Assembly (NCBI RefSeq): GCF_003545805.1
Contig: NZ_NMQR01000019.1
Span: 1-64,000 of the forward strand
DNA from: Photorhabdus sp. CRCIA-P01
Lineage (GTDB): Bacteria > Pseudomonadota > Gammaproteobacteria > Enterobacterales > Enterobacteriaceae
Direction: 5' to 3'
Length of the DNA stretch: 64,000 bases
Both the position numbers and the translations under genes were made by a program. How positions within the stretch are numbered: the first letter of the stretch is position 1; every line of letters starts with the position of its first letter. Shown here one piece after another: positions 20,102-29,631 of the stretch. The notes under the pieces were generated by a model that saw only the letters and a list, made by a program, of their open reading frames with translations, ran no database searches and was not told the origin of the DNA.

Positions 20102-20284
20102 TGTTGCCTTCTCTACACTGACCAACATGACCCGACGGCAAACCATACCAAACCAATAAAAATAATGAAACCTACCATAAAAAAATAACTTAACGAAACA
20201 ACGACACAAACGAATAGAAAAACACCGATACGCAGAGTAACTAATCAAAAACGTAACGAAACAAACAATAATTAATAAAAAAAC

Positions 20285-20312
20285 TTGCATCGGATATGAT
20301 CCTGAGTATAGT
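20285..20312 (+). promoter_or_regulatory. Promoter of the metZWV initiator tRNA operon
   Basis: TTGCAT (20285-20290) and TATAGT (20307-20312) are 16 bases apart, 12 bases before the first tRNA. The GC-rich stretch directly after the -10 (GCCCGC) resembles the discriminator of stringently controlled stable RNA promoters. Confidence 0.65.
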
Positions 20313-20324
20313 GCCCGCATCGGA

Positions 20325-20401
<77 letters not shown>

Positions 20402-20490
20402 ATACTATAAAATAGTTCAATATTTGCGAATGGAACCGATTCCAGCAGGCATTAGTGATGCAGGAAAACACAAGGTAGGTTCTAAACGGA

Positions 20491-20567
<77 letters not shown>

Positions 20568-20596
20568 ATTTTCGCTAATCAAAATATTAAAACGGA

Positions 20597-20673
<77 letters not shown>

Positions 20674-20868
20674 ATTCTCTATGCGTTTCAGCGTAAAAAT
20701 TCCCAAAACAAAGTTTCCTAATCGATTTACCACCACCATATCTGTTGCTCTGCGGCGACAACAAACGCAAGCAAGACGCGGACATAGCCAGAGCAAGTGA
20801 ATACTGGCGTGACCAGCTCTATCGCACCTTGTCGGCCGAAGGCAACCCGGAAGTTAGAAGGCTAAATA

Positions 20869-20913
20869 GGGGAAGGAGTATAGGCTAAAGAAGATAGTCT
20901 CCTTTCCCTTTTT
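20869..20913 (+). terminator. Probable terminator of the metZWV transcript
   Basis: GGGGAAGGAG and CTCCTTTCCC form a stem with one bulged T, closed by a purine-rich loop and followed by TTTTT. The 195 bases between the last tRNA and this hairpin show no gene I can recognise. The same hairpin precedes the convergent amiC stop. Confidence 0.7.
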
Positions 20914-20942
20914 AACAGCAAAAATCACCCATAGCGGTAGGT

Positions 20943-22187
20943 TCAAATCGCCAAATTACCCCCATTCTTGAAATAAGCTTTGATGCCCGCAAAAATTGAC
21001 TCTGCGATCTGCTGCTGGAAACGCGCAGTTTTCAGTTTTCGCTCCTCTTCCAGATTACTAATAAACGCAGTCTCTACCAGAATCGAGGGAATATCCGGTG
21101 CTTTCAGTACCGCAAATCCAGCCTGATCCACCCGATTTTTATGCAGTTTATTCACTTTGCCCATGCGTTTGAGCACTTCACTACCAAATTTAAGGCTGTC
21201 ATTGATTGTCGCAGTTTGTAACAAATCAAACATCGTATGATCCAGATACTTATCACCACTTTTACTTACCCCACCAATCTGGTCAGCTTCATTTTGCGTC
21301 TGGGCCAGAAAACGTGCGGTATTACTGGTTGCACCTTTAGTCGAGAGTGCAAAAACCGAAGAACCACGGGCAACTCGGTTAGTAACGGCATCAGCATGAA
21401 TAGAAACGAAGAGATCAGCTCGCATCTTACGCGCTTTTGCCACCCGGACTTTTAGCGGGATAAACACATCTTCATTGCGGGTCATATAAACTTTCATACC
21501 CGGTTCACGCTGAATAAGCGTTCTCAATCGACGAGCAATTTGCAGAACAACATCTTTTTCGCGGGTCTTATATTTGCCAATAGCACCAGGATCTTCCCCA
21601 CCATGTCCTGGATCGAGCATGATAATGATTGGCCGGTCTTTACCTGCTTTGCCTGACTTTGGTCTTTCCACTGGCAGATCTTCTGCCAAATGACCTTTAT
21701 TGTACTCTTCAAGCAGAGCAAGTAAGGGATCATCATCCGTATTCATTCCCGCAACCGGATACATATCCAACACCAGACGATGTTTAAATTTCGCCACTGG
21801 TTTCAAAGTAAACATATGTGGGCTGACCGATTGCTTAACTTCAAACACCAAGCGAACGGTTTTAGGATTAAACTGCCCTACCCTCACCAGTTTAAGATAA
21901 GGATCACGGGACTGAATCTGCTCCCCCATCCCGCTTAGAGTATGATTCAGTTGTACACCTTCAAGATCAACCACAATTCTATTTGGATTTTTTAGCACAA
22001 ACTGGCGATATTTGAGTGGGATATTGGATTCAAGAGTCACACGGGTATAACTAGATGCCGGCCAAATACGTACTGCGATAATTTTTGCTGACGCTGCGTA
22101 ACCCACCTGGCTAACGCTAAGCAACCACATTGCTGCGGCTCCCTGTAACAAACAACGTCGTGACAGATTATGATCTGAATGACTCAT
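20943..22187 (-). CDS. amiC: N-acetylmuramoyl-L-alanine amidase AmiC
   Basis: AmiC splits septal peptidoglycan during daughter cell separation and is activated by NlpD. The 414-residue precursor has a Tat signal ([16 protein letters not shown]), an AMIN domain at about 40-145 that targets the septum, and an Amidase_3 domain with zinc ligands in [13 protein letters not shown] near 195, VSIHADA near 262 and the glutamate in [10 protein letters not shown] near 380. Length and sequence follow E. coli AmiC (417) throughout. It is divergent from argA. Confidence 0.96.
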   Translation of the reverse strand: MSHSDHNLSRRCLLQGAAAMWLLSVSQVGYAASAKIIAVRIWPASSYTRVTLESNIPLKYRQFVLKNPNRIVVDLEGVQLNHTLSGMGEQIQSRDPYLKLVRVGQFNPKTVRLVFEVKQSVSPHMFTLKPVAKFKHRLVLDMYPVAGMNTDDDPLLALLEEYNKGHLAEDLPVERPKSGKAGKDRPIIIMLDPGHGGEDPGAIGKYKTREKDVVLQIARRLRTLIQREPGMKVYMTRNEDVFIPLKVRVAKARKMRADLFVSIHADAVTNRVARGSSVFALSTKGATSNTARFLAQTQNEADQIGGVSKSGDKYLDHTMFDLLQTATINDSLKFGSEVLKRMGKVNKLHKNRVDQAGFAVLKAPDIPSILVETAFISNLEEERKLKTARFQQQIAESIFAGIKAYFKNGGNLAI

Positions 22188-22367
22188 CTACTAATATTCC
22201 ATTCATAAAATACAAACATTCAGGGTGATATTCACCAAGTGAAAAACACTAACCAATCAGCATTATGCTGTCGTCAATGAAAAGCATTTTATATTTTGCA
22301 AATTATTAACGTCTACATGTATATCAAAATGTTTTTACCTTAATTGCCTCTTGCCATTTTCTCTCAA

Positions 22368-22406
22368 AAGGAATAAAAAAGCATAAATTACGAATAAAAA
22401 TTCAAT
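22368..22406 (+). promoter_or_regulatory. Paired ARG boxes (ArgR operator) upstream of argA
   Basis: CGAATAAAAATTCA (22391-22404) matches the ARG box consensus TGAATNNNNATTCA at all but the first base. A weaker box (GGAATAAAAAAGCA) lies upstream with exactly 3 bases between the two 18-base sites, the spacing known for ArgR operators. It sits 12 bases before the argA start, so ArgR would block transcription or initiation. Confidence 0.75.
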
Positions 22407-22418
22407 CGAGAGCCTATT

Positions 22419-23753
22419 ATGAAAGAACGAAGCACCGAGTTAGTTGAAGGATTTCGTCATTCTGTTCCGTACATCAATGCACACCGTGGTAAAACTTTTG
22501 TTATTATGCTTGGTGGAGAGGCTATTGCTCATGAAAATTTCCCTAATATCATCAACGATATAGGATTACTGCATAGTTTAGGCATCCGTCTGGTTGTCGT
22601 TTATGGCGCCAGACCTCAAATTGAACAAAACCTTGCAGACCATCATTACAAACCGGTTTACCACAAACATACCCGTGTAACCGATAATAAAACATTAGAA
22701 TTAGTCAAACAATCTGCTGGTTTGCTGCAACTGGATATCACCGCACGTCTTTCTATGAACTTGAATAATACCCCGTTACAAGGCGCCAATATTAATGTCA
22801 TTAGTGGTAATTTTATAATTGCTCAACCGCTTGGTGTTGATGATGGTGTGGATTATTGCCACAGCGGGAAAATTCGCCGTATCGATGAGCATGCCATAAA
22901 TCGCCAATTAGACAATGGCGCAATCGTGCTAATGGGTCCTGTTGCGGTTTCGGTCACCGGAGAGAGTTTTAATCTGGCATTTGAAGATGTTGCTACTCAG
23001 TTAGCTATCACACTACAGGCTGAAAAACTGATTGGTTTCTGCTCTACTCAAGGTGTACAAGATGAAGACGGAAAAATCCTATCGGAAATTTTTCTTAATC
23101 AAGCACCGGAGCTGATTAAAAAGCTCGAAGTTAGAGGTGACTACTATTCAGGTACAGTCCGTTTTTTACGGAGTGCAGTAAAAGCTTGCCGTCGTGGCGT
23201 TCGTCGCAGCCATTTATTAAGTTATCAAGCTGATGGTTCTCTACTTCAAGAATTATTCTCCCGAGAGGGTATTGGTACTCAAATAGTGATGGAAAGTGCG
23301 GAACAAATACGCCGAGCTAATATCAATGATATTGGTGGTATTCTCGAGCTTATTCGCCCACTGGAACAACAAGGCATTTTGGTTCGCCGTTCAAGAGAAC
23401 AACTTGAAAGAGAAATTGATAAATTCATCATTATCGAACGCGACAACCTGACTCTCGCCTGTGCTGCACTTTACCCTTATCCTGATGAGAAAATTGGCGA
23501 AATGGCTTGTTTAGCGGTTCACCCTAAATACCGCAGTTCTTTAAGAGGCGAAGTATTACTGAATCGCATTGCGGAACACGCCAAACAGTTCGGACTGGAA
23601 AAACTGTTTGTTCTGACTACCCGCAGTATTCATTGGTTCCAGGAACGGGGTTTTGAACCCGCAGAACTCTCAATGCTACCGATTCAGAAACAAGTGTTAT
23701 ACAACTATCAACGCCGCTCTAAGATTCTTATGTTAAGTTTGGAACCACAGTAA
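22419..23753 (+). CDS. argA: N-acetylglutamate synthase ArgA
   Basis: ArgA makes N-acetylglutamate from glutamate and acetyl-CoA, the first arginine step, and is inhibited by arginine. The 444-residue protein (E. coli 443) has an amino-acid kinase domain at about 1-290 ([30 protein letters not shown]) that binds arginine, and a GNAT acetyltransferase domain at about 295-440 ([20 protein letters not shown]). The ribosome site is GAGAG. In E. coli recD follows directly; here the accessory island intervenes. Confidence 0.96.
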   Translation: MKERSTELVEGFRHSVPYINAHRGKTFVIMLGGEAIAHENFPNIINDIGLLHSLGIRLVVVYGARPQIEQNLADHHYKPVYHKHTRVTDNKTLELVKQSAGLLQLDITARLSMNLNNTPLQGANINVISGNFIIAQPLGVDDGVDYCHSGKIRRIDEHAINRQLDNGAIVLMGPVAVSVTGESFNLAFEDVATQLAITLQAEKLIGFCSTQGVQDEDGKILSEIFLNQAPELIKKLEVRGDYYSGTVRFLRSAVKACRRGVRRSHLLSYQADGSLLQELFSREGIGTQIVMESAEQIRRANINDIGGILELIRPLEQQGILVRRSREQLEREIDKFIIIERDNLTLACAALYPYPDEKIGEMACLAVHPKYRSSLRGEVLLNRIAEHAKQFGLEKLFVLTTRSIHWFQERGFEPAELSMLPIQKQVLYNYQRRSKILMLSLEPQ

Positions 23754-24058
23754 TAAACGTATTCATGCCGAAAAAGCCGACTTTTGCGAAAAGAATATGC
23801 TGAATATATCAGCCGTTTTGACTGGAAACCGGGACTTTGGACTCATACATATTGTTTGATTACCGCAGACGGCGCTCTGATTGAGAGACTCAAAACAGGC
23901 ATCAAGAAGCAAGAACACCCAGCGAAATGACAGTTCTTCGAGCTGTTTGCTCACCATCTCTCCCCTCATGCTAAAAGCGCGTTTTACTCGCAATTAGCAT
24001 TCAGGAAGGAGAATTCCGCAAGTTTTGTTACACAGCGCGATTCACCTATTTATGAAGA
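23754..24058. other. Left edge of the island, no recognised gene
   Basis: Between argA and the RTX remnant I find no gene I can name. One plus-strand frame (about 23785-23925) reads EYAEYISRFDWKPGLWTHTY and then stops; a minus-strand frame of 76 codons spans 23763-23993. Neither has a ribosome site and I recognise neither. They could be scraps of a lost gene. The last 25 bases are the beginning of a 140-base segment also found at the end of the intact RTX gene. Confidence 0.45.
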
Positions 24059-24078
24059 CCCGCGATAACCATCGCGGG
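24059..24078 (-). terminator. Hairpin after the RTX remnant
   Basis: CCCGCGAT, loop AACC, ATCGCGGG form a perfect 8-bp stem directly downstream of the remnant's former stop. It has no long T-run on the minus strand, so termination may be partial. An identical hairpin follows the intact gene at 29600. Confidence 0.6.
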
Positions 24079-24083
24079 TCTTG

Positions 24084-25436
24084 TTACCGATCAGTGCCAG
24101 TTGGCTGCCAGTACAGGTTGCAACCGCTGTTGTTCGACATCGCCGAGCATTGCGGTCGCAGGCGCTGGCGGCGCGAATGCAACCATCGCCTACCGGTGTA
24201 GTCCTTGTTAGCATCTTCACTGGCTAAAGCACCGAAACCATCTTTGAATTTTTTCTCGCCAGCAGCACCATCTATTCCGGCCTTACCACTGTAGTACTCG
24301 GAGAACATCTGGCTGACATCTTTTATCTGACCGCTACCATCATCGATCACCAGTATTCCGGTATTGCGATCGGCCCAGCCACTGCGCTTGAGCGTGCCAC
24401 TGTTGTCCATGTCGAACAACACGCCGTCACGGATATCAGTCATGTGCACACCATTGCCGCTCAGATCCAATAACAACGGGTCAACATAAGTGTTAAACGT
24501 TGTCATCGCCGATAAGCCGTTCAACGTCACAGCATTGCGTAAGCCGAAGTCCAGTTGGTTAGTGTCTCCGGGTTGGTAGAAAGGCTTGTAGAACTCCGAC
24601 AGATAGGTGTTGGGTTTAACATTGGGGTCAAGCTGCATTTCACCGGGACGAATACCACCGGTGGCAAGGCTTGCCATTTGGGTTGAAGTGAAGTCTGTTT
24701 TATTGAGCATATCCCCGAGGGCAGATATTTTGTGTGTCGCGGAATTTTGGATATAACCGTTGGCAACATCCTGCTGCGCTTTATTTTCTCCCTGAATATG
24801 TTTCTGCGGCTATGGGGAGGAATTGATATCAATGTTAATCAAATTTGTCCCCAGTGGGCGGGTACGCATATCCTCCGAGGTAAGCCATAAACATTGCATT
24901 CCACCTTTTTCTTCATAATACTCACCATGACGAGTCAGGTTGTCACGAATGATTTGAGCTCCATGCTTAGTAAACATCTTCTGCAAATCATCAACATTAT
25001 TATTAGGCCACAGATCTCCTTGAAAATCTTTACGACTGTATCCAATAGTCTTTAATGAGAAATACACGAAATCTACACAACTGTTGTTGAGTAATCTGTA
25101 ACGCGTAGCATCAAATTCTTCTAACTTTGGGTTTTCTGAAAAACCAGATAACTTGTTGTACTGATCTTCAGTCAAAGCTATGGTGATTTCATAAGAGGTC
25201 TGTTGGTAGGCGGTATTATCATGAGGAGTTACTTACCCTTCACCATACATTTGATCATACGCTGACTCGAAACCATAACTTTTTTCATTTCCGTTCCCGT
25301 CACTTAAAACATACCATATATGACCGCCGGATGAAGAATGTACATCTCCCGCTTTGTGCTCTCCCTTATCAGCCTGATAAATATATTTCGCCCCCATAGG
25401 AGCAACTTTATATGTTACGGTATAGTTCTTTGCCAT
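24084..25436 (-). pseudogene. Internally deleted, nonsense-interrupted copy of the RTX protease gene
   Basis: This is a 1.35-kb relic of the 6.2-kb gene at 29632-35853. It starts with the same MAKNYTVTYKVAPMGAKYIY from an ATG with GGGAAA upstream, and keeps the N-terminal Cys/His domain and the LLLDLSGNGV domain. Two stops lie in the same frame: TAA at 25233-25235 (AAG in the intact gene) and TAG at about 24810. After SEDANKD it jumps to a few codons matching KDYTG of the protease domain, then out of frame to the last 30 codons of the full gene. About 1600 codons are missing. No full product can be made; a 67-residue fragment could be. Confidence 0.9.
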
Positions 25437-25480
25437 CTTTGATATTTCCCTTGTTTATACTGATACCATTTTAAATCTTA

Positions 25481-25999
25481 TTAAATCTTCGGATCGTAAT
25501 AGGTGAACTCGACAAAACTCTCAATTCCATTAAAAGCAGGGACATCCTCCAGGGTGGTAATTACCGCAGAGTAGCATCCGGCGGGTAAAGAAAATGTCTT
25601 AATTTCTCGCACAGCCGTAGTTATACTTCTCCCTTCGAAATCAAAGCTACATCCCCAGCTACGTCCCCCTGCGCTTATTTTCTCGTCAAAAAAAACCTCG
25701 CCGTTTCTAACCAAATGAAGCGAAACGGGGGTTATAACTCCGTCCTTATCAATATAACCGAATAATTCAAGCCGCCTTTTCATTTCATCATCATCCCCTT
25801 TATCAAACAGCAGAGCAAACTGATAATCTCCAACCTTGCTGATTTCAAAATCAATTTTTACTGATTGACCAGACTTCGACACGTCAATCGGTTTGTATAT
25901 ATCAATGGGCTTAGAGCATGCCATTAATAAGGTGCAACTCATAAAAAAAATAATATTTCGCCAATTTTTTAACCTTTCATGTATACGTAATACTTTCAT
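25481..25999 (-). CDS. Array lipoprotein L1 (type A)
   Basis: This is the leftmost of 13 related genes. The 172-residue precursor has a basic N-terminus (KVLRIHERLKNWRN), a hydrophobic core and lipobox LLMAC with Cys28. Ser at +2 predicts the outer membrane. The mature part has a conserved opening IDIYKPIDVSKSGQSVKIDF, DYQFALLF near 60, a variable middle (about 70-115), TAVREIKTFSLPAG, YSAVITTLEDVP and a conserved end DPKI. I know no function; it may correspond to the DUF5625 family, which I cannot confirm. Type A copies have a short EISKVGDY turn. GGAG lies 7 bases before the ATG. It is almost identical to L9, on the other side of the RTX gene. Confidence 0.85.
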   Translation of the reverse strand: MKVLRIHERLKNWRNIIFFMSCTLLMACSKPIDIYKPIDVSKSGQSVKIDFEISKVGDYQFALLFDKGDDDEMKRRLELFGYIDKDGVITPVSLHLVRNGEVFFDEKISAGGRSWGCSFDFEGRSITTAVREIKTFSLPAGCYSAVITTLEDVPAFNGIESFVEFTYYDPKI

Positions 26000-26057
26000 T
26001 TCGTCACTCCAAATTTTAATATTTCCTTTGTTTATACCGATGCCATTTTAAACCTTC

Positions 26058-26588
26058 TTAAATCTTCGGATCAAAATATATGAGCTGTATAAAACTCTGA
26101 ATGTCATTAAAAGCAGTTACATCCTCTAGGGTGGTAATTACCGCAGAGTAACGTCCGGAGGGTAACGAAAGTGTTTTAATTTCTCTCACAGCCGTAGTTA
26201 TATTTCTCTCTTTATAATAAAAGGATTGTGTTCCTTCATTCCCCACTGCGTTTATTTCCTCGTCAAAAAAAACCTTGCCGTCTTTAACCAGACGAAACGA
26301 AACGGGGGTTATAACCCCTCCCTTATAAATACTCCCAAACAACTCAAGCCGCCTTAGAATTTCTTGATAATCATTCCCTTTATCAAACAGCAGGGCAAAC
26401 TGATAATCTCCAGCCTCGCTCTTGCTGAGTTCAAAATTAATCTCGACGGATTGACCAGAATACGACACATCAATCGGCTTATATATAGTATCAATGTGCT
26501 TAGAGCAGGCCATTAGTAAGGTGCAGCTCATAAAAACAATAATATTTCGCCAATTTTTAAATCTTTCATATACCTGTAATATTTTCAT
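26058..26588 (-). CDS. Array lipoprotein L2 (type B)
   Basis: This 176-residue copy is of the longer B type: KHIDTIYKPIDVSYSG after the lipobox and ELSKSEAGDYQ instead of EISKVGDYQ. Its middle (KGNDYQEILRRLELFGSIYKGGV) is unlike any other copy. The end is IQSFIQLIYFDPKI, where most others have IESFVE. A run of eight A residues lies in the VFFDEE codons. It is separated from L1 by a 58-base conserved spacer. Signal peptide and lipobox (LLMAC) are intact, so it should be exported and lipidated. Confidence 0.83.
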   Translation of the reverse strand: MKILQVYERFKNWRNIIVFMSCTLLMACSKHIDTIYKPIDVSYSGQSVEINFELSKSEAGDYQFALLFDKGNDYQEILRRLELFGSIYKGGVITPVSFRLVKDGKVFFDEEINAVGNEGTQSFYYKERNITTAVREIKTLSLPSGRYSAVITTLEDVTAFNDIQSFIQLIYFDPKI

Positions 26589-26646
26589 TTCATCACTCCA
26601 AATTTTGATATTTCCTTTGTTTATACTGATACCATTTTAAATCGCC

Positions 26647-27168
26647 TTAAATCTTCGGATTAAAATACGCAAACTCAACAAAACTCTCGATGTCATTAAA
26701 AGCAGGGACATCCTCCAGGGTAGTAATTACCGCAGAGTAACGTCCGGGGGGTAACGAAAATGTCTTAATTTCTCGCACAGCCGTATTTACCCTTCTCTCT
26801 TCGTAATAGAAGGACTGCCCCCCATCGTATCCCCCGGCGTTTATTTTTTCATCAAAAAAAACCTCGCCGTTTCTAACCAGATGAAGAGAAACGGGAGTTG
26901 TCACCCCGTCATCATCAATACTCCCAAATAACTCATCTCTCCTGTTCATTTCATCATGACCATCTCCTCTAGCAAACAGCAGGACAAACTGATAATTTCC
27001 TCCCTTGCTGATTTCAAAATCAATTTTGACTGACTGACCAGACTGCGTCACATCAATCGGTTTGTATATATCAATGAACTTAGAGCAAGCCATTAATAAT
27101 GTACAGCTCATAAAAATAATAATATTTCGCCAATTTTTAAACCTTTCATGTACCCGTAATATCTTCAT
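26647..27168 (-). CDS. Array lipoprotein L3 (type A)
   Basis: The start is taken at the ATG at 27168, with TGGAG upstream; a GTG one codon earlier would add one residue. The 173-residue precursor has lipobox LLMAC and begins IDIYKPIDVTQSG. Its middle (ARGDGHDEMNRRDELFGSIDDDG) is shared almost exactly with L6, three genes to the right, so these two are a recent pair. It is intact. Confidence 0.83.
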   Translation of the reverse strand: MKILRVHERFKNWRNIIIFMSCTLLMACSKFIDIYKPIDVTQSGQSVKIDFEISKGGNYQFVLLFARGDGHDEMNRRDELFGSIDDDGVTTPVSLHLVRNGEVFFDEKINAGGYDGGQSFYYEERRVNTAVREIKTFSLPPGRYSAVITTLEDVPAFNDIESFVEFAYFNPKI

Positions 27169-27216
27169 CACGTCACTCCAAATTTTGATATTTCCTTTGT
27201 TTATACCGATACCATT

Positions 27217-27747
27217 TTAAATCTTCGGATTAAAATAGATGAGCTCTACAAAACTCTCAATGCCATTAAAAGCGGGGACATCCTCCAAGGTGGTAATGAC
27301 AGCAGAATAACGCCCAGGGGGTAACGAAAGTGTTTTAATTTCTCGCACAGCCGTATTTATCCTTCTCTCTTCATAATAGAAGGCTTCCACACCATCAAAC
27401 CTCACTACGTTTATTTCCTTGTCAAAAAAAATCTTACCATCTTTAACTAGACGGAACGAAATGGGGATTGCAACCCCATCATGATCAATATTCCCGAACA
27501 ACTTAAATCTCCTGTCCATTTCATCATAATCATCCGTGGTAGCAAACAGCAGAGCAAACTGATAATCTCCAGCCTGTCTCTTGCTGAGTTCAAAATTAAT
27601 CTCGACGGATTGACCAGAATGCGACACATCAATCGGTTTGCGTATAGTCTCAATGTGCTTAGAGCATGCCATTAATAAGGTGCAGCTCATAAAAATAATA
27701 ATGTTGCGCCAGTTTTTAAACCTTTCATAAACCTGTAATAATTTCAT
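27217..27747 (-). CDS. Array lipoprotein L4 (type B)
   Basis: This 176-residue B-type copy has KHIETIRKPIDVSHSG after Cys28. The middle ATTDDYDEMDRRFKLFGNID and the KIFFDKEINVVRFDG segment match L8, on the other side of the RTX gene, with only about a dozen differences. It is separated from L3 by a 48-base spacer. The A8 run in the FFDK codons is present and in frame. It is intact. Confidence 0.83.
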   Translation of the reverse strand: MKLLQVYERFKNWRNIIIFMSCTLLMACSKHIETIRKPIDVSHSGQSVEINFELSKRQAGDYQFALLFATTDDYDEMDRRFKLFGNIDHDGVAIPISFRLVKDGKIFFDKEINVVRFDGVEAFYYEERRINTAVREIKTLSLPPGRYSAVITTLEDVPAFNGIESFVELIYFNPKI

Positions 27748-27795
27748 CACGTCACTCCCAATTTTGATATTTTCTTTGTTTATATTAATACCCGT

Positions 27796-28310
27796 TTAAA
27801 TCTTAGGATTAAAATAAGTGAGCTCTACAAAACTCTCAATGCTATTAAAATCGGGGACATCCTCCAGGGTGGTAATGACAGCAGAGTAACGTCCGGGGGG
27901 TAACGAAAATGTTTTAATTTCTCGCACAGCCGTAGTTATACTTCTCCCTTCGTAATCGAAGCTACGTCCCCCTGCGTTTATTTTCTCGTCAAAAAAACCT
28001 CGCCGTTTCTAACCAAATGAAGCGAAACGGGGGTTATCACTCCGTCCTTATCAATACTACCGAATAATTCAAGCCGCCTTTTCATTTCATCATCATCCCC
28101 TTTATCAAACAGCAGAGCAAACTGATAATCCCCAGCCTTTCGCTTACTGAGTTCAAAATTAATCTCAACGGATTGCCCAAAATGCGGCACATCAATCGGT
28201 TTGTATATAGTATCAATGTACTTAGAACATGCCATTAATAATGTACAGCTCATAAAAACAATAATATTTCGCCAATTTTTAAATCTTTCATATACCTGTA
28301 ATATTTTCAT
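27796..28310 (-). pseudogene. Array lipoprotein L5, frameshifted in an A-run, mosaic
   Basis: The frame from 28310 is normal up to LHLVRNGEVF, then shifts at a run of seven A residues (about 27991-27997, plus strand) where most copies have eight. It terminates after LTRK at 110 residues. The remaining sequence to 27796 keeps the family C-terminus (FNPKI) in the other frame. It also lacks 12 bases present in L1 and L9. The N-terminal half (KYIDTIYKPIDVPHFG) is that of L11, while the middle (DKGDDDEMKRRLELFG) is that of L1/L9, so it is a recombinant. Slippage in the A-run could restore a full product. Confidence 0.85.
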
Positions 28311-28368
28311 TTCATCACTCCAAATTTTAATATTTCCTTTGTTTATACCGATACCATTTTAAATCTTC

Positions 28369-28890
28369 TTAAATCTTAGGATTAAAATAGGTGAGCTCTA
28401 CAAAACTCTCAATGCCATTAAAATCAGGGACATCCTCCAGGGTGGTAATTACCGCAGAGTAACGTCCGGGGGGTAACGAAAATGTTTTAATTTCTCGCAC
28501 AACCGTATTTACCCTTCTCTCTTCGTAATAGAAAGCGTGCCCCCAAGCATATCCCCCTGCGTTTATTTTCTTGTCAAAGAAAACCTGGCCGTTTCTAACC
28601 AAATGAAGCGAAACGGGAGTTGTCATCCCGTCATCATCAATACTCCCAAATAACTCATCTCGCCTGTTCATTTCATCATGACCATGCCCTCTAGCAAACA
28701 GCAGGGCAAACTGATAATCTCCTTTCTTTCTGATTTCAAAATCAATTTTGACTGACTGACCAGACTTCGACACGTCAATCGGTCTGTATATATTGATGGG
28801 CTCAGAACATGCCACTAACCAGGCACAACTTAAAAAAATCATAATATTGCGCCAGTTTTTTAACCTTTCATGTACCCGTAATACTTTCAT
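28369..28890 (-). CDS. Array lipoprotein L6 (type A, variant leader)
   Basis: The 173-residue precursor has a different signal peptide core and lipobox, FLSCAWLVACSEP, shared only with L12. After it comes INIYRPIDVSKSG and an A-type body. The central ARGHGHDEMNRRDELFG resembles L3. The A-run is interrupted by G (CAAAGAAAAC), so this copy is less prone to slippage. The start at ATG 28890 follows GGAGTGACGTG; it is intact. Confidence 0.82.
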   Translation of the reverse strand: MKVLRVHERLKNWRNIMIFLSCAWLVACSEPINIYRPIDVSKSGQSVKIDFEIRKKGDYQFALLFARGHGHDEMNRRDELFGSIDDDGMTTPVSLHLVRNGQVFFDKKINAGGYAWGHAFYYEERRVNTVVREIKTFSLPPGRYSAVITTLEDVPDFNGIESFVELTYFNPKI

Positions 28891-28948
28891 CACGTCACTC
28901 CCAATTTTGATATTTTCTTTGTTTATACTGATACCATTTTAAATCTTA

Positions 28949-29524
28949 TTAAATCTTCGGATCGTAATGGGTGAGCTCGACAAAACTCTCAATACCATTA
29001 AAAACAGGTACATCCTCCAGGGTGGTAATTACCGCAGAGTAGCGTCCGGGAGATAACGAAAATGTTTTAATTTCTCGCACCGCCGTGGTTATACTCCTTT
29101 CTTCGTAATCGAAGGTACGTCCCCAGCCATATCCCCCAGCGTTTATTTTCTCATCAAAGAAAACCTTTCCATCTTTAACTATCTGAAGTGAAACAGGGGT
29201 TATTATCCCGTTCCTATCAATATCTCCAAACAACTCAAGCCGCCTTTTCATTTCCTCATAGTCATCCCCTTTATCAAACAACAGGGCAAACTGATAATTT
29301 CCTTTCTTGCTGATTTCAAAATCAATTTTGATTGATTGACCAGACCTCGTTACATCAATCGGTCTGTATATATCAATGGGCTTAGAACATGCCATTAATA
29401 AGTGCAACGCTATTAATCTGTTTTTAATTCCACACTGACTGACATACTTGGCGATTAAATAAATGGTTATTTTGTATTTTCCATTCATATTAAATGATGA
29501 AAGCGCGCCCCAAAAGTTAGACAT
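28949..29524 (-). CDS. Array lipoprotein L7 (type A body, leader replaced)
   Basis: The body from LLMACSKPIDIYRPIDVTRSG to the DPKI end is a normal A-type copy. Upstream of the lipobox the sequence no longer matches the family: one base is missing just before it (GCACTTATT instead of GCACCTTATT) and the native leader is gone. The frame instead continues upstream to MSNFWGALSSFNMNGKYKIT, for 191 residues. MNGKYKITIYLIAKYV could still act as an n-region, but the usual ribosome site is absent. It may be poorly expressed or dead. It is the first gene after the RTX gene. Confidence 0.6.
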   Translation of the reverse strand: MSNFWGALSSFNMNGKYKITIYLIAKYVSQCGIKNRLIALHLLMACSKPIDIYRPIDVTRSGQSIKIDFEISKKGNYQFALLFDKGDDYEEMKRRLELFGDIDRNGIITPVSLQIVKDGKVFFDEKINAGGYGWGRTFDYEERSITTAVREIKTFSLSPGRYSAVITTLEDVPVFNGIESFVELTHYDPKI

Positions 29525-29599
29525 TTTGCCTGTCGAAAGACAGAAATCCTCATATGGGGCACTTACATTTAAACGACGCGATTCACCTATTTATGAAGA
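29525..29599. other. Junction between RTX gene and second lipoprotein set; possible IS end
   Basis: On the minus strand this reads GAGGATTTCTGTCTTTCGAC, then AATGTCTAACTTTTGGGGCG within the start of L7. The TCTAACTTTTGGGG string resembles the tip of an IS3-family element, so a small IS footprint is possible. I cannot identify the element or an intact transposase. The usual spacer found before other array genes is missing here. Confidence 0.3.
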
Positions 29600-29619
29600 C
29601 CCGCGATAACCATCGCGGG
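29600..29619 (-). terminator. Hairpin after the RTX gene
   Basis: CCCGCGAT/ATCGCGGG with a 4-base loop AACC lies 12 bases after the RTX stop. Without a T-run it may only reduce read-through into the downstream lipoprotein genes, or protect the mRNA 3' end. It is identical to the hairpin at 24059-24078. Confidence 0.6.
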
Positions 29620-29631
29620 CCTTGTTACCGA

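Noticed and set aside
23763-23993. 76-codon minus-strand frame at the island's left edge
   Set aside because: No ribosome site, no family recognised, and a plus-strand frame in the same place is equally plausible; kept only as a note in the gap entry.
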